Positions 1 to 11,459 of a stretch of 64,000 bases of DNA are shown piece after piece (the stretch's first letter is position 1; each line of letters starts with the position of its first letter). A program made the translations under genes and the position numbers. This DNA is from Turnera subulata (Eukaryota > Streptophyta > Magnoliopsida > Malpighiales > Passifloraceae). The stretch is taken from contig JAKUCV010006149.1 in the NCBI GenBank assembly GCA_028386065.3, positions 124,001 through 188,000 on the forward strand. The letters are read 5' to 3'. Below the pieces are notes generated by a model that had not been told where the DNA came from, did not search any database, and saw only the letters and a list, made by a program, of their open reading frames with translations.

Positions 1-192
1 TACATCCAAATATATAAGCATGAGATTCAAAGATTTAACGATAATATATGAGCATGAGAATCAAAGATTTGATGGATCCTTGTTGTTTCTTTTTTGTTAT
101 TTATATTATTATTACTGTTTTTGATGATCTTTGATTTCTTTTGTCAAGAATACTAGTGGGAACTTATAATAATTAAATGGGGAAAGAATTAC

Positions 193-516
193 CGGCAAAC
201 TGTTGAGTAGAGCTAGAGTAAGAGAGACATGAAACATGCACATAAGGCTCCTTTCCAGGATATTTGGAAGATGTGCACCAAAATAAAACACCCAACGAGG
301 ATGATATGCTGTTAACTGGATAGAATGTGCCATGGAGATCACATCACCGACAAAAACAAAAGTCCCACCGCAGTTCTTTTCTGTGAGGTTTGTAGCTTCA
401 GAATCTGAAAACGAATATCTTCCAGGTCGCAAGCATTCCGGTGAATAAGGACTTGAGTAACTGATCTCAGCCCATGTTAATCCTGGCGACTGAACAGGGC
501 TTAAGCACAGTTCATC
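193..516 (-). CDS. S2P: S2P exon 6 (last exon in window)
   Basis: 108 codons from DELCLSPVQSPG to LALLNSLP, with GTACAG acceptor and GTAATT donor. It contains FVFVGDV and the LERSLMCMFHVSL membrane segment. The next exon is not found in positions 1-192, so the gene continues beyond the window. Confidence 0.84.
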
Positions 517-3500
517 CTGTACATTATGCCAAATGCCAAAAAAAGATTTATATATAGTTAAACAACAAATGCATTCACCTGTTACAGGCAAAACAGATAT
601 TCAATGGCTATTTCTCTCCTGTAGTTTCGCACAAAGGGATTGGTGTTATGAAAAGACATCAATGTCTTTTCAAATTCAAAAAGTAGACAAATAGGAGCGA
701 TGCTCTTTAAGCTGTTTCCTTGTTTAGTTTTGCCTAAGTCCTATTTAAAGGACATGCTATGAAATAAAAAGGAACAAGTAAGAATTCCTAGCAATTGCTA
801 TTGAGATATAAGTTCTCTCTCTAACGAGAACTTGAGGTCTAAGGCTCCCTTTAACGAGTCTACTTACAATAGGGAAATCTAAGAAGCAAGGTAAGGGAAA
901 GGATACACTTCCCCAACCTGAATTCTCCCTACAACATTCCAACTATCGCCGTGTGACTCGATCCTTGGCTAAACAGATTCATAACAACTTGGTAGCGGAG
1001 CCTAGCATGGGCGATAACATGGAATCTCGACTCCAATCAATTGAGGCAACGCAGGCAGAAGCCTTAGAGCAGATTCGCAACATTTCCTTGCAGATCAAAG
1101 AATTGTTGTTAGCTGGGAATTCACAATCACAGATTCCCAATGCATCTGTAAGTGACAACCAGAATCCATCCGCTGCGCCCATTCCGCCAGTAGGCAGTAG
1201 GCAGTAGCAAACATCAGCCAACCACTCTAACACCGTCCCCAGGTTCACAAAACTAGACTTCCCTACTTTCAATGGCAAGGAAGATCCTCTGGAGTGGCTC
1301 TTGAGATGTGACCAATTCTTTGAGAATCAGCACACCAGCGAGGAAGATAAGGTGGGATTAGCAGCCTTCCACCTATTTGGAGTAGCCCAGAAATGGTATG
1401 GCCAACTGAAATATGAGAAGGGCTTGCTGCCATGGACAGAATTTCAGAAAGAGTGCTTATTGCGCTTTGGGCCAAAGATGGGAAATAATCCTGTTGGAGA
1501 TTTATCAAGCCTGCGTCAAACGGGTTCGGTGGATGCATATGAATGCGAGTTCCAAGAAAAATTGGCTCTCACAGGTAACACAATTCCATCTCACCTACAT
1601 GTGGGATTGTATGTTGCAGGACTTGAAGAGTTGATCAAGGTGGACGTGGAGTTGCAAAGGCCATCGGATCTAGCAACAGCCATGAGTTGGGCGCGGGCCT
1701 TTGAGCGTCGACATAACATTGCCAAGGGAAGTGCTACTTGCAAGGAGCCGTACCAGTTACACCAGATTTCTGGTGCCAATAGCATCACCATGGGGTCAGA
1801 TAAGCGTTCTGCACAATCTAACCAGCATCCCACTTATATCAAGAAGCTAAGTCGTGCTGAGATGGCTGAGCGGCGTGCAAAGGGACTATGTTATAACTGT
1901 GATGACCATTACTCTGCTAATCACCAATGCAAGAGGCTGTTTTTTCTAGAATTAAGTGACTTTCTGGACGAAGTGGGTGTAGACACTGGCCAATGAGTCA
2001 CATCACTACCGTAATTCCGAGCTTGAGGACAAGCTCGATCTGCGGGAGGAAAGTAATGTTATGAAAAGATATCAATATCTTTTCAAATTCAAAAAGTAGA
2101 CAAATAGGAGCTGAAGTTTAGGGCCTTTAATCCCTATTATTCCCTAATCCTTAGTTTCCTATTTAGAATAGGATTCTCTTTAAACTGTTCCTGATTTGGA
2201 TCTTTAATTTGCGATTTCCTTATCTTTACTTTCCTATTTAGCATAGGATGCTCTTTAAGCTGTTTCCTTGTTTAGTTTTGCCTAAGTCCTATTTAAAGGA
2301 CATGCTATGAAATAAAAAGGAACAAGTCAGAATTCCTAGCAATTGCTATTGAGATATAAGTTCTCTCTCTAACGAGAACTTGAGGTCTAAGGCTCCCTTT
2401 AACGTGTCTACTTACAATAGGGAAATCTAAGAAGCAAGGTAAGGGAAAGGATACACTTCCCCAACCTGAATTCTCCCTACAACATTCCAACTATCGCCGT
2501 GTGACTCGATCCTTGGCTAAACAGATTCATAACAATTGGCCAGTGGACTTTCAGGTGTAAGCTTAATGGTTTTTTTCTTAAAAAAAGAGTATTGAGACAT
2601 TTTGCTCATTTTTACTCCATGATCTCTTATTAACTCTGATTTTCCTTTCAATTATTATGTTAAAACAATTAGTAGAGATGATTATTCCTCAAATGTATGA
2701 TCAAGAACATAAAGTTGCTTATAAGGTCATGCTAGCTCCTCCCATACATTTCGAACATAAAGTTGCTTATAAGGTCATGCTAGCTCCTTCCAGAGATTTC
2801 TAAAGCCATAACAATCTTATTCTTATTTAGTTTCAGGTTTAATTGAATCCATGTACATTTCTCCCCTGCCTAACAAAGTATGTCTCGAAGTGCTCCTCTA
2901 GATTTTCCACGCTTTGGAAGACCCTTTTTCTAGAGTCAAATTAGTGAGAGACCAATAGAAACTAAAGCTTTATGATAAGATTTTGATCCTAAACCATAAT
3001 AACATGCAGAATACAAATCAAGTACAAGAGTGCGACGCTAGGTTGAAGATTAGTCATGCATTACCACTGATTTAAAGCAATAGGGCTCAGTGAGAGCTTG
3101 ACTGAAGAGGGAAGCTATTTTGATCACATCAGAACCATTGTTCATGCGGCTCAAGATGGCCAAGAAGATGGGCGGAAGGAATGAAAGTAGAAGTTGCATA
3201 GCTCATTAGACAGTTCTAAAATAAGCAAGCTACTGAGAAATGTCATTGAGAACAAACCCCAGTAGCCTTGACTAGAACAATGAGTTTTTAAAGCTTAAAT
3301 TCCAGGCTTCAGCAATTCATCTGTTCAAAAGGGTTTTTTTTTATGCTAATCTGTTCAAAAGAGTTGGATTCATAAACTCAAGTATTGGGTAGGCCAAACA
3401 CATGTTTGCATGGGTTAAGCATTGAAAAAGTATTATCAAATTAGAAGGCATAAAATTTGGTAGATAACAATGCTAAACAACCTTCATTTCATTTCTGAAG

Positions 3501-6500
3501 GTGAAAATACATCTATCTCATGAGTTTGAACCAACTGACTGAAGAAGAGATGTGCATGCTTTCGATGATACAGATGTAGATTTATTTTGATGGGAAGAAT
3601 GTGGGTTGTATATTAGGATCCAAAGAGACCTAACCGAAAAAGTTTAATCTCCCTCAGTTGGTTTTGGTTAATATGTGTAAGTGAGCCTTTACTTCCCCTC
3701 CATTTTACTTCCATTCACAACATGGGAAGCTTGTGGTTTTCCTTTAGACAAGTTGTCTAGCACTAAAAAGAAGTCATCCCACAAGGGCTCGATAGTCCAG
3801 CTCTAACATAGTAATGTTCTCACAAGGCTTGAAAAGCTAACGTTCTCCTCTCAACATTGAGGTTATAGTTTTGGCCTATTAAGAGTTTTCCTTTTCTATT
3901 ACTGGATGCTGAAGCTTTTTGTTGCTCTAACCCAACAAAGGTTTCATTCCCAGTTTTCACCCCTTAGATCAGTTTTGGATTCACAGATTGCAAATATATT
4001 CGCTTGTTCCATTAAGTTTTATCATGCTTGAACAATTGCTGTAGGAGAGATTTATGCCTGACTTCGTTGATAAATGAACAGGATAGAACTATGATGGAAG
4101 AAGAGTTGAAGAAAATCTTAGACATGTCCAGCTACAGAAAGATTTTTCCTGTCAAAGGATAAATTTCCAATTTGAAGGGATGCAGATTATTTTTTCCTAT
4201 TTGTATGGAGAATTCAAATAGTAAATTCTGGCTGATACAGTTGTGTCAGCTTTTGCACTATAAAGCCATATGGTCTTGGTTTTCTCTTCTGGCTATTTTC
4301 CTCGATTTAGATTATAGTTTATGAACTTACACATAAGGATTAGGAGACTTTGTGCTAGTATTAATAGAATAAATACCAATTTGACATAAATCAGAGGTTT
4401 TCTACGCCCATAATCTTAATATTCTTGAGATGTAGAGCAATTATATTGAATGTTTAGTGTTTTTAATCTTCATCAGATTTCTCCCTCCCTATCCCTATCT
4501 AAGATGTCCAGCATCTTGGTTGCAAGTACAAGAGTTTTTACCATAGCACTAAACTTGGACCTTAAATAAAGGAAATAACTCTACTACAGATAATTATACA
4601 TGAAATGCTGAACAAATGTACCTGTGAACATAAGCAGCTGCTTCCATTGGTCATTTCAGTCCCTATTTCATCAAAGCATTTACTTAGCTTGACAACTTCC
4701 TTAGCATTCAAACAGTGACTATTCACCCATATTTTTGGAGGGTCATCGTCAATGCTTCCATCCTTTAATTTGCTTATGTCATTACATTGAACAGAAACAA
4801 ATTCAGTAAGATCACTGGGACACGCAGATGGATTCTCTGCCAAATGAATCTTCTGGATTTCTTCTATTGTCGATGTAGGAACACAGTAACTGTTTCTACC
4901 ATAAACAACTGCCAACTCTTCAGAATATGCTGAATCATTTGAAGTTTGACGAGTTTGCTTGTCCATTAAAGCTGTTTTCATTATCCACTCCCGTTCATTT
5001 TGAATGCGGTACCCATTTAGTGCCAAAATTACATCTCCAGGAGACAAATAACCAGACAAAGGAGAGGTAGAAGGCACATCCAAAACCTAGACCAGGTAAG
5101 TGTTTATAAGAGCCACAGGTGGAAGAACAAAATTTGTTAAGTCAGTGCACATATTTGTAACATGACAAGCATAGAGACAATGCATAATCAGTAACCGTGC
5201 CGTACCATGGGGTTTTCACCATATACGTAAAAGGGACACAGGAATAAGGGCATGAGGAATAACGCAATACCACACGCTGCACAACACTACAGAAACATTA
5301 TGTCATAAATTGCACATGGAACTCTTCTGAGCAAATAACTGTAGCTGTACATTTAAATGCAGCAAAAAATTCTGAATCCTGGATAAAGTATGTTCTGAGA
5401 TTTTTTAAAAAATAACATTAAACTGGAAGTTACAGATTGAAAAATATGAAAGACAACTTAATCTTACCACGGCATTATGCCAAATGCCAGCACAGTAAAC
5501 ACGAAGGGCAGCAAAGTTTTCTAACGCCTGCAGCATCTCCCAGCTGAATGCCACAAGTGCACCAGGGAACAGAACTGCAACAAAAACGGCTATATATTCC
5601 ATCTGTATGCCCTCACTGCTTCCCAATGAAAAGGTGCCTACAGTACCAAGCATGAGAATCTAGCCTTCTGCATATTCAGATCTAAAATTGAGATTCACAG
5701 ACCCATGCATGTACTGATTCAACATTGGTTGTTTATATTTGAAAAATAAGAAGTGTAATCAGTCAAACCTTAGATGGTAGTGCAAACAAATGCTTAGCCA
5801 AGAAATCAATCAAAAATGCACAAAAAAGGAGAAATAACCCTAATATCAATATATGCTGCTACTAATAGCAACCCTACCCAGAACCCAATTTTTACCCTGA
5901 GAAGTGACAAGCAGCATTGCAGCAAAAATTTTACACAATTTCAGATTGACACCATAAACTACTCCCACTTAGTAGCACATCTAACGCTCACCACTAATTT
6001 TGAAATCCATATTGACTCCAGCATTGATAAAAGAATGTAATCCACATTTTATTCGGTTTAAAAATTTAATACTGTGGTGGGGGCACACATCCTAACAATC
6101 AGTTAAAGAAATACAAAGTTCAAACCAGTTCCTCCAAGTCATGTTTGCCTGTACCTTGTACACAATTTTAGCGCACAAGTTCAAGATGAACTAAGTAACT
6201 AACCACCAGAACACAATTGGAAAAGGAGACCACCTTGCAGCAGCAATAGCATGGCCGAATTCGTGCACACTCACAGAAACCACAGTGGAAAACAGCAAAT
6301 ACCCAGCATCCGCAAGCGACACTCTTAGACCGTAAACCTCAGGAGACAACCCGAACAACAGAGAACCCGAAACTCCCGGATTCCACCGGAACACACGCAG
6401 AGCAATCCCCAGCTCCCAGACAAGTATCTGCAACACCCAAAATCAACCTTAAAAACAAAACAGACCAACACACAAAACCCAACAAAAAGAAAAGAAAGCC

Positions 6501-6800
6501 CATTTCTTTGGGAGTTATGTCATAAGCAAATACCATGGTGGCACCAAGGAGTGCAGTGAGGGCGAAACCGACGCCAACGGAGAACCATGGACGCAACCAC
6601 TTGGCGTGTTTTCTACCAAAGCGGAAAAGGGGTCCGTTGAGAGCTGAGATTTTACAGTCGCAGTAGCAGCAAGAGATGGTTGTGGTGGCGGTGGAGTGTT
6701 TGTCGTTGCGGGTTCGGTTTGGGGTGGCAAGAGGGAGTAGCGGGCGTGGTTGTCGCTGTCCCCTTCCCGTTGTCGACCTCCTGCCTACTCTTTCCTCCAT
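193..6800 (-). CDS. S2P: Site-2 protease-type membrane zinc metalloprotease (partial at 3' end)
   Basis: Six exons on the minus strand: 6534-6800, 6234-6427, 5468-5615, 5206-5286, 4622-5086 and 193-516. All introns have GT..AG ends and the phases agree, giving 493 residues. In the family this Golgi-resident protease cuts membrane-anchored transcription factors inside the membrane after site-1 cleavage, in the ER-stress response. Seen here: the zinc-binding HEFGH at about residues 144-148 inside a hydrophobic stretch, a conserved SEGIQMEYIAVF segment, a hydrophobic helix in exon 4, a PDZ-like SPLSGYLSPGDVI segment near residue 240, and the conserved LNSLP at the end of the last visible exon. 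The following LDG segment with the third zinc ligand must lie off the left edge. The start is the first ATG of exon 1 followed by a basic, Arg-rich cytosolic tail. No stop or frameshift was seen, so it looks functional despite a 4.1 kb intron holding a retroelement. Confidence 0.9.
644..986 (+). repeat. 5' LTR of the gag-only element (internally deleted)
   Basis: Matches the 3' LTR except for an internal deletion of about 135 bp after AATAGGAGC. Begins TGTTATG and ends CATAACA. Confidence 0.88.
1007..1996 (+). pseudogene. gag: Gypsy-type gag of the TR-GAG element, one in-frame stop
   Basis: One reading frame of about 330 codons from ATG 1007 to TGA 1996, broken by a TAG at 1205-1207. A predicted coiled coil precedes the stop. 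After it come the gag core (KLDFPTFNGKEDPLEWL, then KWYGQL and the RFGP segment) and a zinc knuckle CYNCDDHYSANHQC with the C-X2-C-X7-H-X-C spacing of plant Gypsy gag. No protease, reverse transcriptase or integrase follows before the purine tract. The C-terminal 231 codons after the stop are intact and could be expressed from a later ATG such as 1301. Confidence 0.82.
2057..2534 (+). repeat. 3' LTR of the gag-only element (full length)
   Basis: 478 bp, TGTTATG..CATAACA. It has an internal imperfect duplication around TTTCCTATTTAG followed by AATAGGATTCTCTTTAA / CATAGGATGCTCTTTAA. Confidence 0.88.
2540..4621 (-). other. Remainder of the large S2P intron, no gene seen
   Basis: Non-coding on both strands apart from short random frames. 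It holds a 48-bp tandem duplication at about 2705-2800 (GAACATAAAGTTGCTTATAA.. twice). Confidence 0.6.
4622..5086 (-). CDS. S2P: S2P exon 5 (PDZ-like luminal domain)
   Basis: 155 codons. It begins VLDVPSTSPLSGYLSPGDVI, a PDZ-like segment, and continues through a Cys-rich luminal region to SSCLCSQ. Acceptor CTAG and donor GTACAT, phase 0 at both ends. Confidence 0.86.
5206..5286 (-). CDS. S2P: S2P exon 4 (small 27-codon exon)
   Basis: 81 nt, phase 0 on both sides, between acceptor TGTAG and donor GTACGG. It encodes a hydrophobic helix (IALFLMPLFLCPFYVYG) ending in GENPM, which joins in frame to the VLDVPSTSP segment of the next exon. It bridges what would otherwise be a gap in the family alignment. 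Confidence 0.83.
5468..5615 (-). CDS. S2P: S2P exon 3
   Basis: 148 nt encoding SEGIQMEYIAVF through ALRVYCAGIWHNAV, both strongly conserved in plant S2P proteins. Acceptor CAG before 5615 and donor GTAAGA after 5468. Confidence 0.87.
6234..6427 (-). CDS. S2P: S2P exon 2 (HEFGH zinc-binding motif)
   Basis: 194 nt after the acceptor TTGCAG. It encodes a luminal loop, a membrane helix and the catalytic HEFGHAIAAA segment. It ends two bases into a Ser codon (AG) that exon 3 completes with T. Confidence 0.88.
6534..6800 (-). CDS. S2P: S2P exon 1 (start codon, basic tail, first membrane segment)
   Basis: 89 codons from the ATG at 6800-6798 to a GT donor at 6533-6532 (phase 0). It encodes an Arg/Pro/Thr-rich N-terminus, a Cys-rich CCYCDCK patch and a first hydrophobic helix near residues 70-89. 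Confidence 0.85.
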
Positions 6801-6946
6801 CAAAATGTAACAGACAGAACCGAACCAACCAAAGCACCTCTGTTCCTTCAAATCAGTTGCAAGTCGGGGCAACTTGACTCGTCAAAGTGTTACTAGTACT
6901 ACTACTTTTTTGAATAAGCTGAAGATGCGCAACAAAAGTCTCGCAC

Positions 6947-7478
6947 GGCTTGCACCGCTTCCACTCCGTTTGCTCTCAACCAAAGTTTTCTTTGTTGCCA
7001 GGCTTGGGGCGGCCGTTCGGGATCTACCCGGCGGCAAGCCTCATAGGCCTTTTTTTTGTTTTTCTTCTCCTCTTTAATAAAGTGGTAGATCTTGTTGCTT
7101 TTTAAGCAACTTATTTGAGTTCCAGTACAGTTTTCTAAGAATGTTCCTCGTGATAAATCGTAGATGCTACAACAATTTTTATTATCACGTCAGTGTCGAA
7201 GATCTCCTCTCTCTATTGCAGGATCTATTGTTCTTTCTCTCCTTGGTGGGAGATAGCTCAGGGCTTGTTATGTTTCAGTTTGCCTCCATTCCTTTGGATT
7301 TATTTCCTTAGACTATTACAAGCCTTTGTTTTAATCCTCATGTTGGAGGATTTTTCTGTTCCTTTACTGTAATAGTCTTGGAGCTTCTATATTTGACTTG
7401 CGTCAAGTTCTGTTGTATCTCTATGTACTATTTTCTGGTTTAATGAAACTGGTCTACCCGACTTTTATCAAAAAAAAA
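6947..7478 (+). mobile_element. 5'-truncated LINE 3' end with poly(A) tail
   Basis: Non-coding DNA ending in the typical plant LINE tail (..TTAATGAAACTGGTCTACC.. followed by an A run at 7470-7478). It is flanked by a 13-bp direct repeat, AAAAGTCTCGCAC at 6934-6946 and AAAAGTCTTGCAC at 7475-7487 (one mismatch), as expected for target-primed insertion. It lies just upstream of the S2P start and may affect its promoter region. Confidence 0.6.
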
Positions 7479-7537
7479 GTCTTGCACCTGCAATTTATGG
7501 ATGGATTTTGCTCCTTGGATACTATAATAAAGTACAA

Positions 7538-8772
7538 CAATAATGCTATTTGCCACTACATACATCACCCCTGAAAATTTCAGGGGTGAGGTGGCATCCT
7601 ATGTGTATAAGTTTTTATGTTGAGGTGTATATTCTGTTTGTTTATTTAATAATGTGTCTCATTAATTATTTTAAAAAATAAAAATGATAAATTTAATATA
7701 TTTTCGCCAATTACTTTCTTCTTCTCCAATTACTTTCTTCCGATTCTCCTCCTCGGTGACTCTGACCCTCTCTCCCAAAGATAAAAAAAATCCCAGATGG
7801 AAGAATACCAAAAATCTGTAAAGCTAGAAAAGTTTTTTGATTTCATGATAGACATAGGCAACCAAAAAACAGATAAGCTTACCTTTGTATTTATTTATTT
7901 CCACAATCTATTTGAGTTTTCTTCTGATGCAAATCGAAATTTACTGGAAGAAAGAAAAGTTACAAAAAATTACAGGGGAGCAGCCAATGAGTGTATGACT
8001 GCAGAGACAGAACAAAAACAAGAAAGAAATACAAGAACTAATACAATGGCAGGAGAAAGAACAATTAAAGGTAACTACAAGCCTTTGATGACGCCGTCAC
8101 AGTGCCTTTAGCTAAATGGAAAAATTGGTTGTATTGCCTTGATTAACCAGGAGGATCCCATTACACTCTACTTTTGCTTTTCCAATGACTCCTCCAAACC
8201 CTTGAAACATTCAGCAAAAACCATAACAGCTGTTGTATTATATGGAACTCTTGGATTATTAGATTTAAACAACCACGTTGCGCTTATCAACCAATTCGTC
8301 TTCGTCTAGATCATTGCAAATCCGGTAGTTATCCATGAGTGACGAGAGCGTGATGATCCTGATGCTTCAGCCCACTTCATAAACCAAGCATGACCCAAGC
8401 ACAAACCAATATCGCTTCCCACCTTAATTTTAATGGGGATGCTTCAGGCTTGCTCTATCTCCTCCCTTCAATCTTTGCAAGTGTTTTTTTTTTTTTCAGG
8501 AAAAACAAAAAGCACAATAGATTGATAAAAACAAGGAGATAGAGAAATTAAATTTTTCCTGTTGGAGTCAGCCGTCGCCGCCGGGAAGAGGATTGAGTCA
8601 TAATTGTTAAAGCTTTATCAACTAGGGTTTTTATTTTTTAAAATAATTAATGAGATATATTATTAAATAAATAAATAGAATATACACCTCAACCTAAAAA
8701 CTTATACACAAGATGCCACATCACCCCTGAAATTTTCAGGGGTGATGTATGTAGTGGCAAATAGCATTATTG
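7538..8772. mobile_element. Non-autonomous Mutator-type (MULE) transposon, possible Pack-MULE
   Basis: Terminal inverted repeats of about 145 bp (7538-7685 and 8628-8772) beginning CAATAATGCTATTTGCC, flanked by a perfect 9-bp target duplication AAAGTACAA (7529-7537 and 8773-8781). The TIRs contain an inner palindrome CCCCTGAAAATTTCAGGGG. The roughly 940-bp interior has no transposase. It contains a 104-codon frame (7797-8111) and, on the minus strand near 8290-8400, a stretch that reads like a degraded coding segment (..DNYRICNDLDEDELVDKRN..). Captured host sequence is possible but unproven. Confidence 0.85.
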
Positions 8773-8842
8773 AAAGTACAAAATAGTATAACTCTCGAAA
8801 AGGTTCTAAAAGAAAAAAAAAGTATGCAGTGGGCAAGTTTAA

Positions 8843-8844
<2 letters not shown>

Positions 8845-8919
<75 letters not shown>
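8845..8919. repeat. (TA)n microsatellite
   Basis: About 37 uninterrupted TA units. Confidence 0.98.
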
Positions 8920-8921
<2 letters not shown>

Positions 8922-9119
8922 ATATTTTGAAATTTTAGGTAATCTCATTATAAGGAAGAGAACTCTTGTGTATTTATGGTATTTTGTGTTGTTTTTTACA
9001 CAATGGTTGGTCTCACCCCTCATGTAATTCTTGCAGGTTAGATTAGGAATGCTTCCCAGGAGTTGGCGGCGACAACACTCGGATCCATTCGCATGCATTG
9101 AGTATTTAATGTTGTTGTT

Positions 9120-9315
9120 ACCAATTATCATTAGTTGCAGTGGTAGAGCGTACTATATTCCCCTTAAAACCCAAGGTCTAGTTTTCGAGTCCTGTGGAAG
9201 TGGTTGTATGGATATTATGCTATTAGTAGTGGTCCCACCTCACAAGGATGACGCATCGAACCATGGGAAAGATTAGTCCGGTAGTCGACTGGGATACTCT
9301 TCTAGTATATAAAAA
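9120..9315 (+). mobile_element. tRNA-derived SINE
   Basis: About 196 bp flanked by a perfect 12-bp duplication AATGTTGTTGTT (9108-9119 and 9316-9327). Internal pol III promoter-like boxes are visible: TAGTTGCAGTGG (A box) near 9130 and TTTTCGAGTCC (B box) near 9182. It ends in a short A run after TATAT. Confidence 0.8.
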
Positions 9316-9327
9316 AATGTTGTTGTT

Positions 9328-10290
9328 GTGATATAATTCAAATGTTTCCAATGCGTGAGTATTGTGTTTGAGTGACATTTGTATGTTGTATTTTCAGATT
9401 ATTTACTATGTATACTATTGGCTCGATAAGTTCTAGTGACTCACGGGTGATTACCGTATCTGATCGGTAAATGCAGATCGGGTCATTTCATAAAAATTGT
9501 CTATAGAACATTTATCTTCATACAATAATCTTAAAATATTTCACTAACTTGAATATTAACCATATATTTGATTTATTTATAAGAAAAAATATAATGGAGT
9601 AAAATAATTTAATTTTTTTCAAGAGACTGATTTATATAAAAATATTTGAATTATAAAAATATTTTATAAAAGAATTTGAAAGTTATGAAATTAATCCAGA
9701 AAAATTAGGGAAAAATTGTCATAAAAAATAATTTTAGATATATATAAAATTTATATAAAGTATATATATGTCAAAGAAAAGAAGTAACAAGAATATTTAC
9801 ACTCATATATTGATATTTTAAAAGTATAAAAAATGTTAAACTATTTAAAACTTTGAAATCAATAAGATTTATATGATAATAGAGAATTAATGTATACAAT
9901 AAAAAGTTAATGCAATGAATGAAAGGTATAAATACAAGTCAATAAATATATAAAAGGTTATAAAAATATGACAATAAAAAAATAAAAATTCATATTTAAG
10001 GTGACTGAAAAATGAATTTATAGCATCAGACAAAATAAACAATAACAAAAAAAATTTTAAAATTTTTATGTATAAAAAAAGAAAAATATAAGTATATAAC
10101 TAACATAAATTTTAAAGAATAACAATCATTTTTTAAAAAATTGAATAATATACTTTTTTGATAAAAAACAATCGCAAAATTAATTAAAAAAAGACATAAC
10201 AATAAATATTAAGATAAATAAAAGTTTAATATCACACGATCTATTCGTCATGCAAACACGTGTGTAACACGGGGCAACAGACTAGCTAGG
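9328..10290. other. AT-rich non-coding region
   Basis: Very AT-rich from about 9490 to 10250, no coding frame. The right end (10250-10285) has a short CGTGT/ACACG hairpin followed ten bases later by CTAG. Confidence 0.5.
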
Positions 10291-10529
10291 AATTACTATA
10301 TTAGAACAAGCTTACATGTCTGGCCTTGTTCATAGGATCGGTTTCCATCAATTACGGTGTTTGCTCCTGCGCCTCATTCTTTTTTTCTCTCTCTAATTGT
10401 AAATTTAAAGCGAATAATTATAGAGACGAATTATGCTAAGTTTTTACACTAACAGTATAATAGAAAGAAACATCACCCTCCTCATGATTTTTGATTAGGG
10501 AAATCAGAGGAGAAACCATTTAAACAATT

Positions 10530-10672
10530 TGTGTTGGTCCCGGAGAAGGTCAAAGGTGCCTTAAACATCAATTAAACTTTAAATCCTAGTGATATGAATG
10601 GAGCACACCGATCGAAGCTCAGAAGAGATTAGTCTTGTATTGACAGGAATACTCTTTTAGTATATAAAAACA
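10530..10672 (+). mobile_element. Degraded 3' part of a related SINE
   Basis: The end ..AAGAGATTAGTC..GGAATACTCTTTTAGTATATAAAAA parallels the 3' end of the SINE at 9120-9315. The A and B boxes are not recognisable. Confidence 0.45.
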
Positions 10673-11036
10673 GCACAACCCGTTTGTCCATGTGCAAAGT
10701 AACATTTCAACCTAAAATGCACTGAAAAGTTATTATCAAGTATAAGAGTAAAAATATCAAGACGAAAATCAAAAGTTGAGTTGGAATATCACACAGCCAT
10801 AGACATAGACAGTGTTTTAAGGTTTCCTCCTAAATGGAAAAACAAGACCCAAAAAAAAAAAAAACTCATGTGTTGCTGCAAGCCTAGCAATATAACTTAT
10901 TCCAAATTAAATTAGCTCAAGTGCAATAGGCATACACGGTATATAATACGATGGTTATTTATACTTTTGCTCCGGCAATATTAATTCCACTCCCACTCTT
11001 TACCATCTTATTTTCAACCTGTCATCTCTTTTTTTC

Positions 11037-11452
11037 TTTGGGGAATGGAGGGGAAGGGAGGAGAAATGAAGAGAATGGAGGGGGATTTTTAATTTAAGTT
11101 TGTTTGAGAAAGAATTTAATGCAGGAAAAGAGGAAATTTTTAACCTTCATTCCTCTCTATTCCCCTCCATTCCCCTCAAAATATCTCCCCACTGATTTGG
11201 TAGGAAATGGAGGAGAGAAAAATTTTAAAACTAAATGATGATTTGAAATTTTATAATTAGCCTCTTATATTGTAAAAAAATAATTTATAAATAAGGATAT
11301 TGTAATTTGAAAATATTACCTACCATTCGTCTCCCTTCCCTTTTTTGAATATATCAAAAGTTAAAATTTTTCCTTCTCCATCATTCCCATCCCATCCCAT
11401 CCCTTCCCATCCATTCTCCTTCCTTCCTTTTCCCCTATATTCCCAATCAAAT
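11037..11452. mobile_element. Putative MITE with purine-rich inverted ends
   Basis: The left end (TTTGGGGAATGGAGGGGAAG) and the reverse complement of the right end (TTTGATTGGGAATATAGGGG) are similar, and the middle repeats the same purine/pyrimidine theme in inverted order. No target duplication could be fixed. Confidence 0.4.
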
Positions 11453-11459
11453 TGAAAGG

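Larger units (their letters stand above)
644..2534 (+). mobile_element. Complete gag-only LTR retrotransposon (TR-GAG type) in the S2P intron
   Basis: A 1.9 kb element with LTRs at 644-986 and 2057-2534, perfect 7-bp LTR end repeats (TGTTATG..CATAACA) and a 5-bp target duplication ATTGG (639-643 and 2535-2539). A primer-binding site (TGGTAGCGGAGCC) lies about 4 bases after the 5' LTR and a purine tract (GCGGGAGGAAAG) precedes the 3' LTR. The interior encodes only a Gypsy-type gag. The 5' LTR lacks about 135 bp present in the 3' LTR. It is in the opposite orientation to the host gene. Mobility would depend on enzymes from another element. Confidence 0.9.

Noticed and set aside
112..6872. Several separate small genes instead of one S2P gene
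   Set aside because: Splice sites, phases and the order of conserved S2P segments join them into one gene.
8770..9131. Two frames rich in alternating Ile-Tyr
   Set aside because: Translation of the TA microsatellite.
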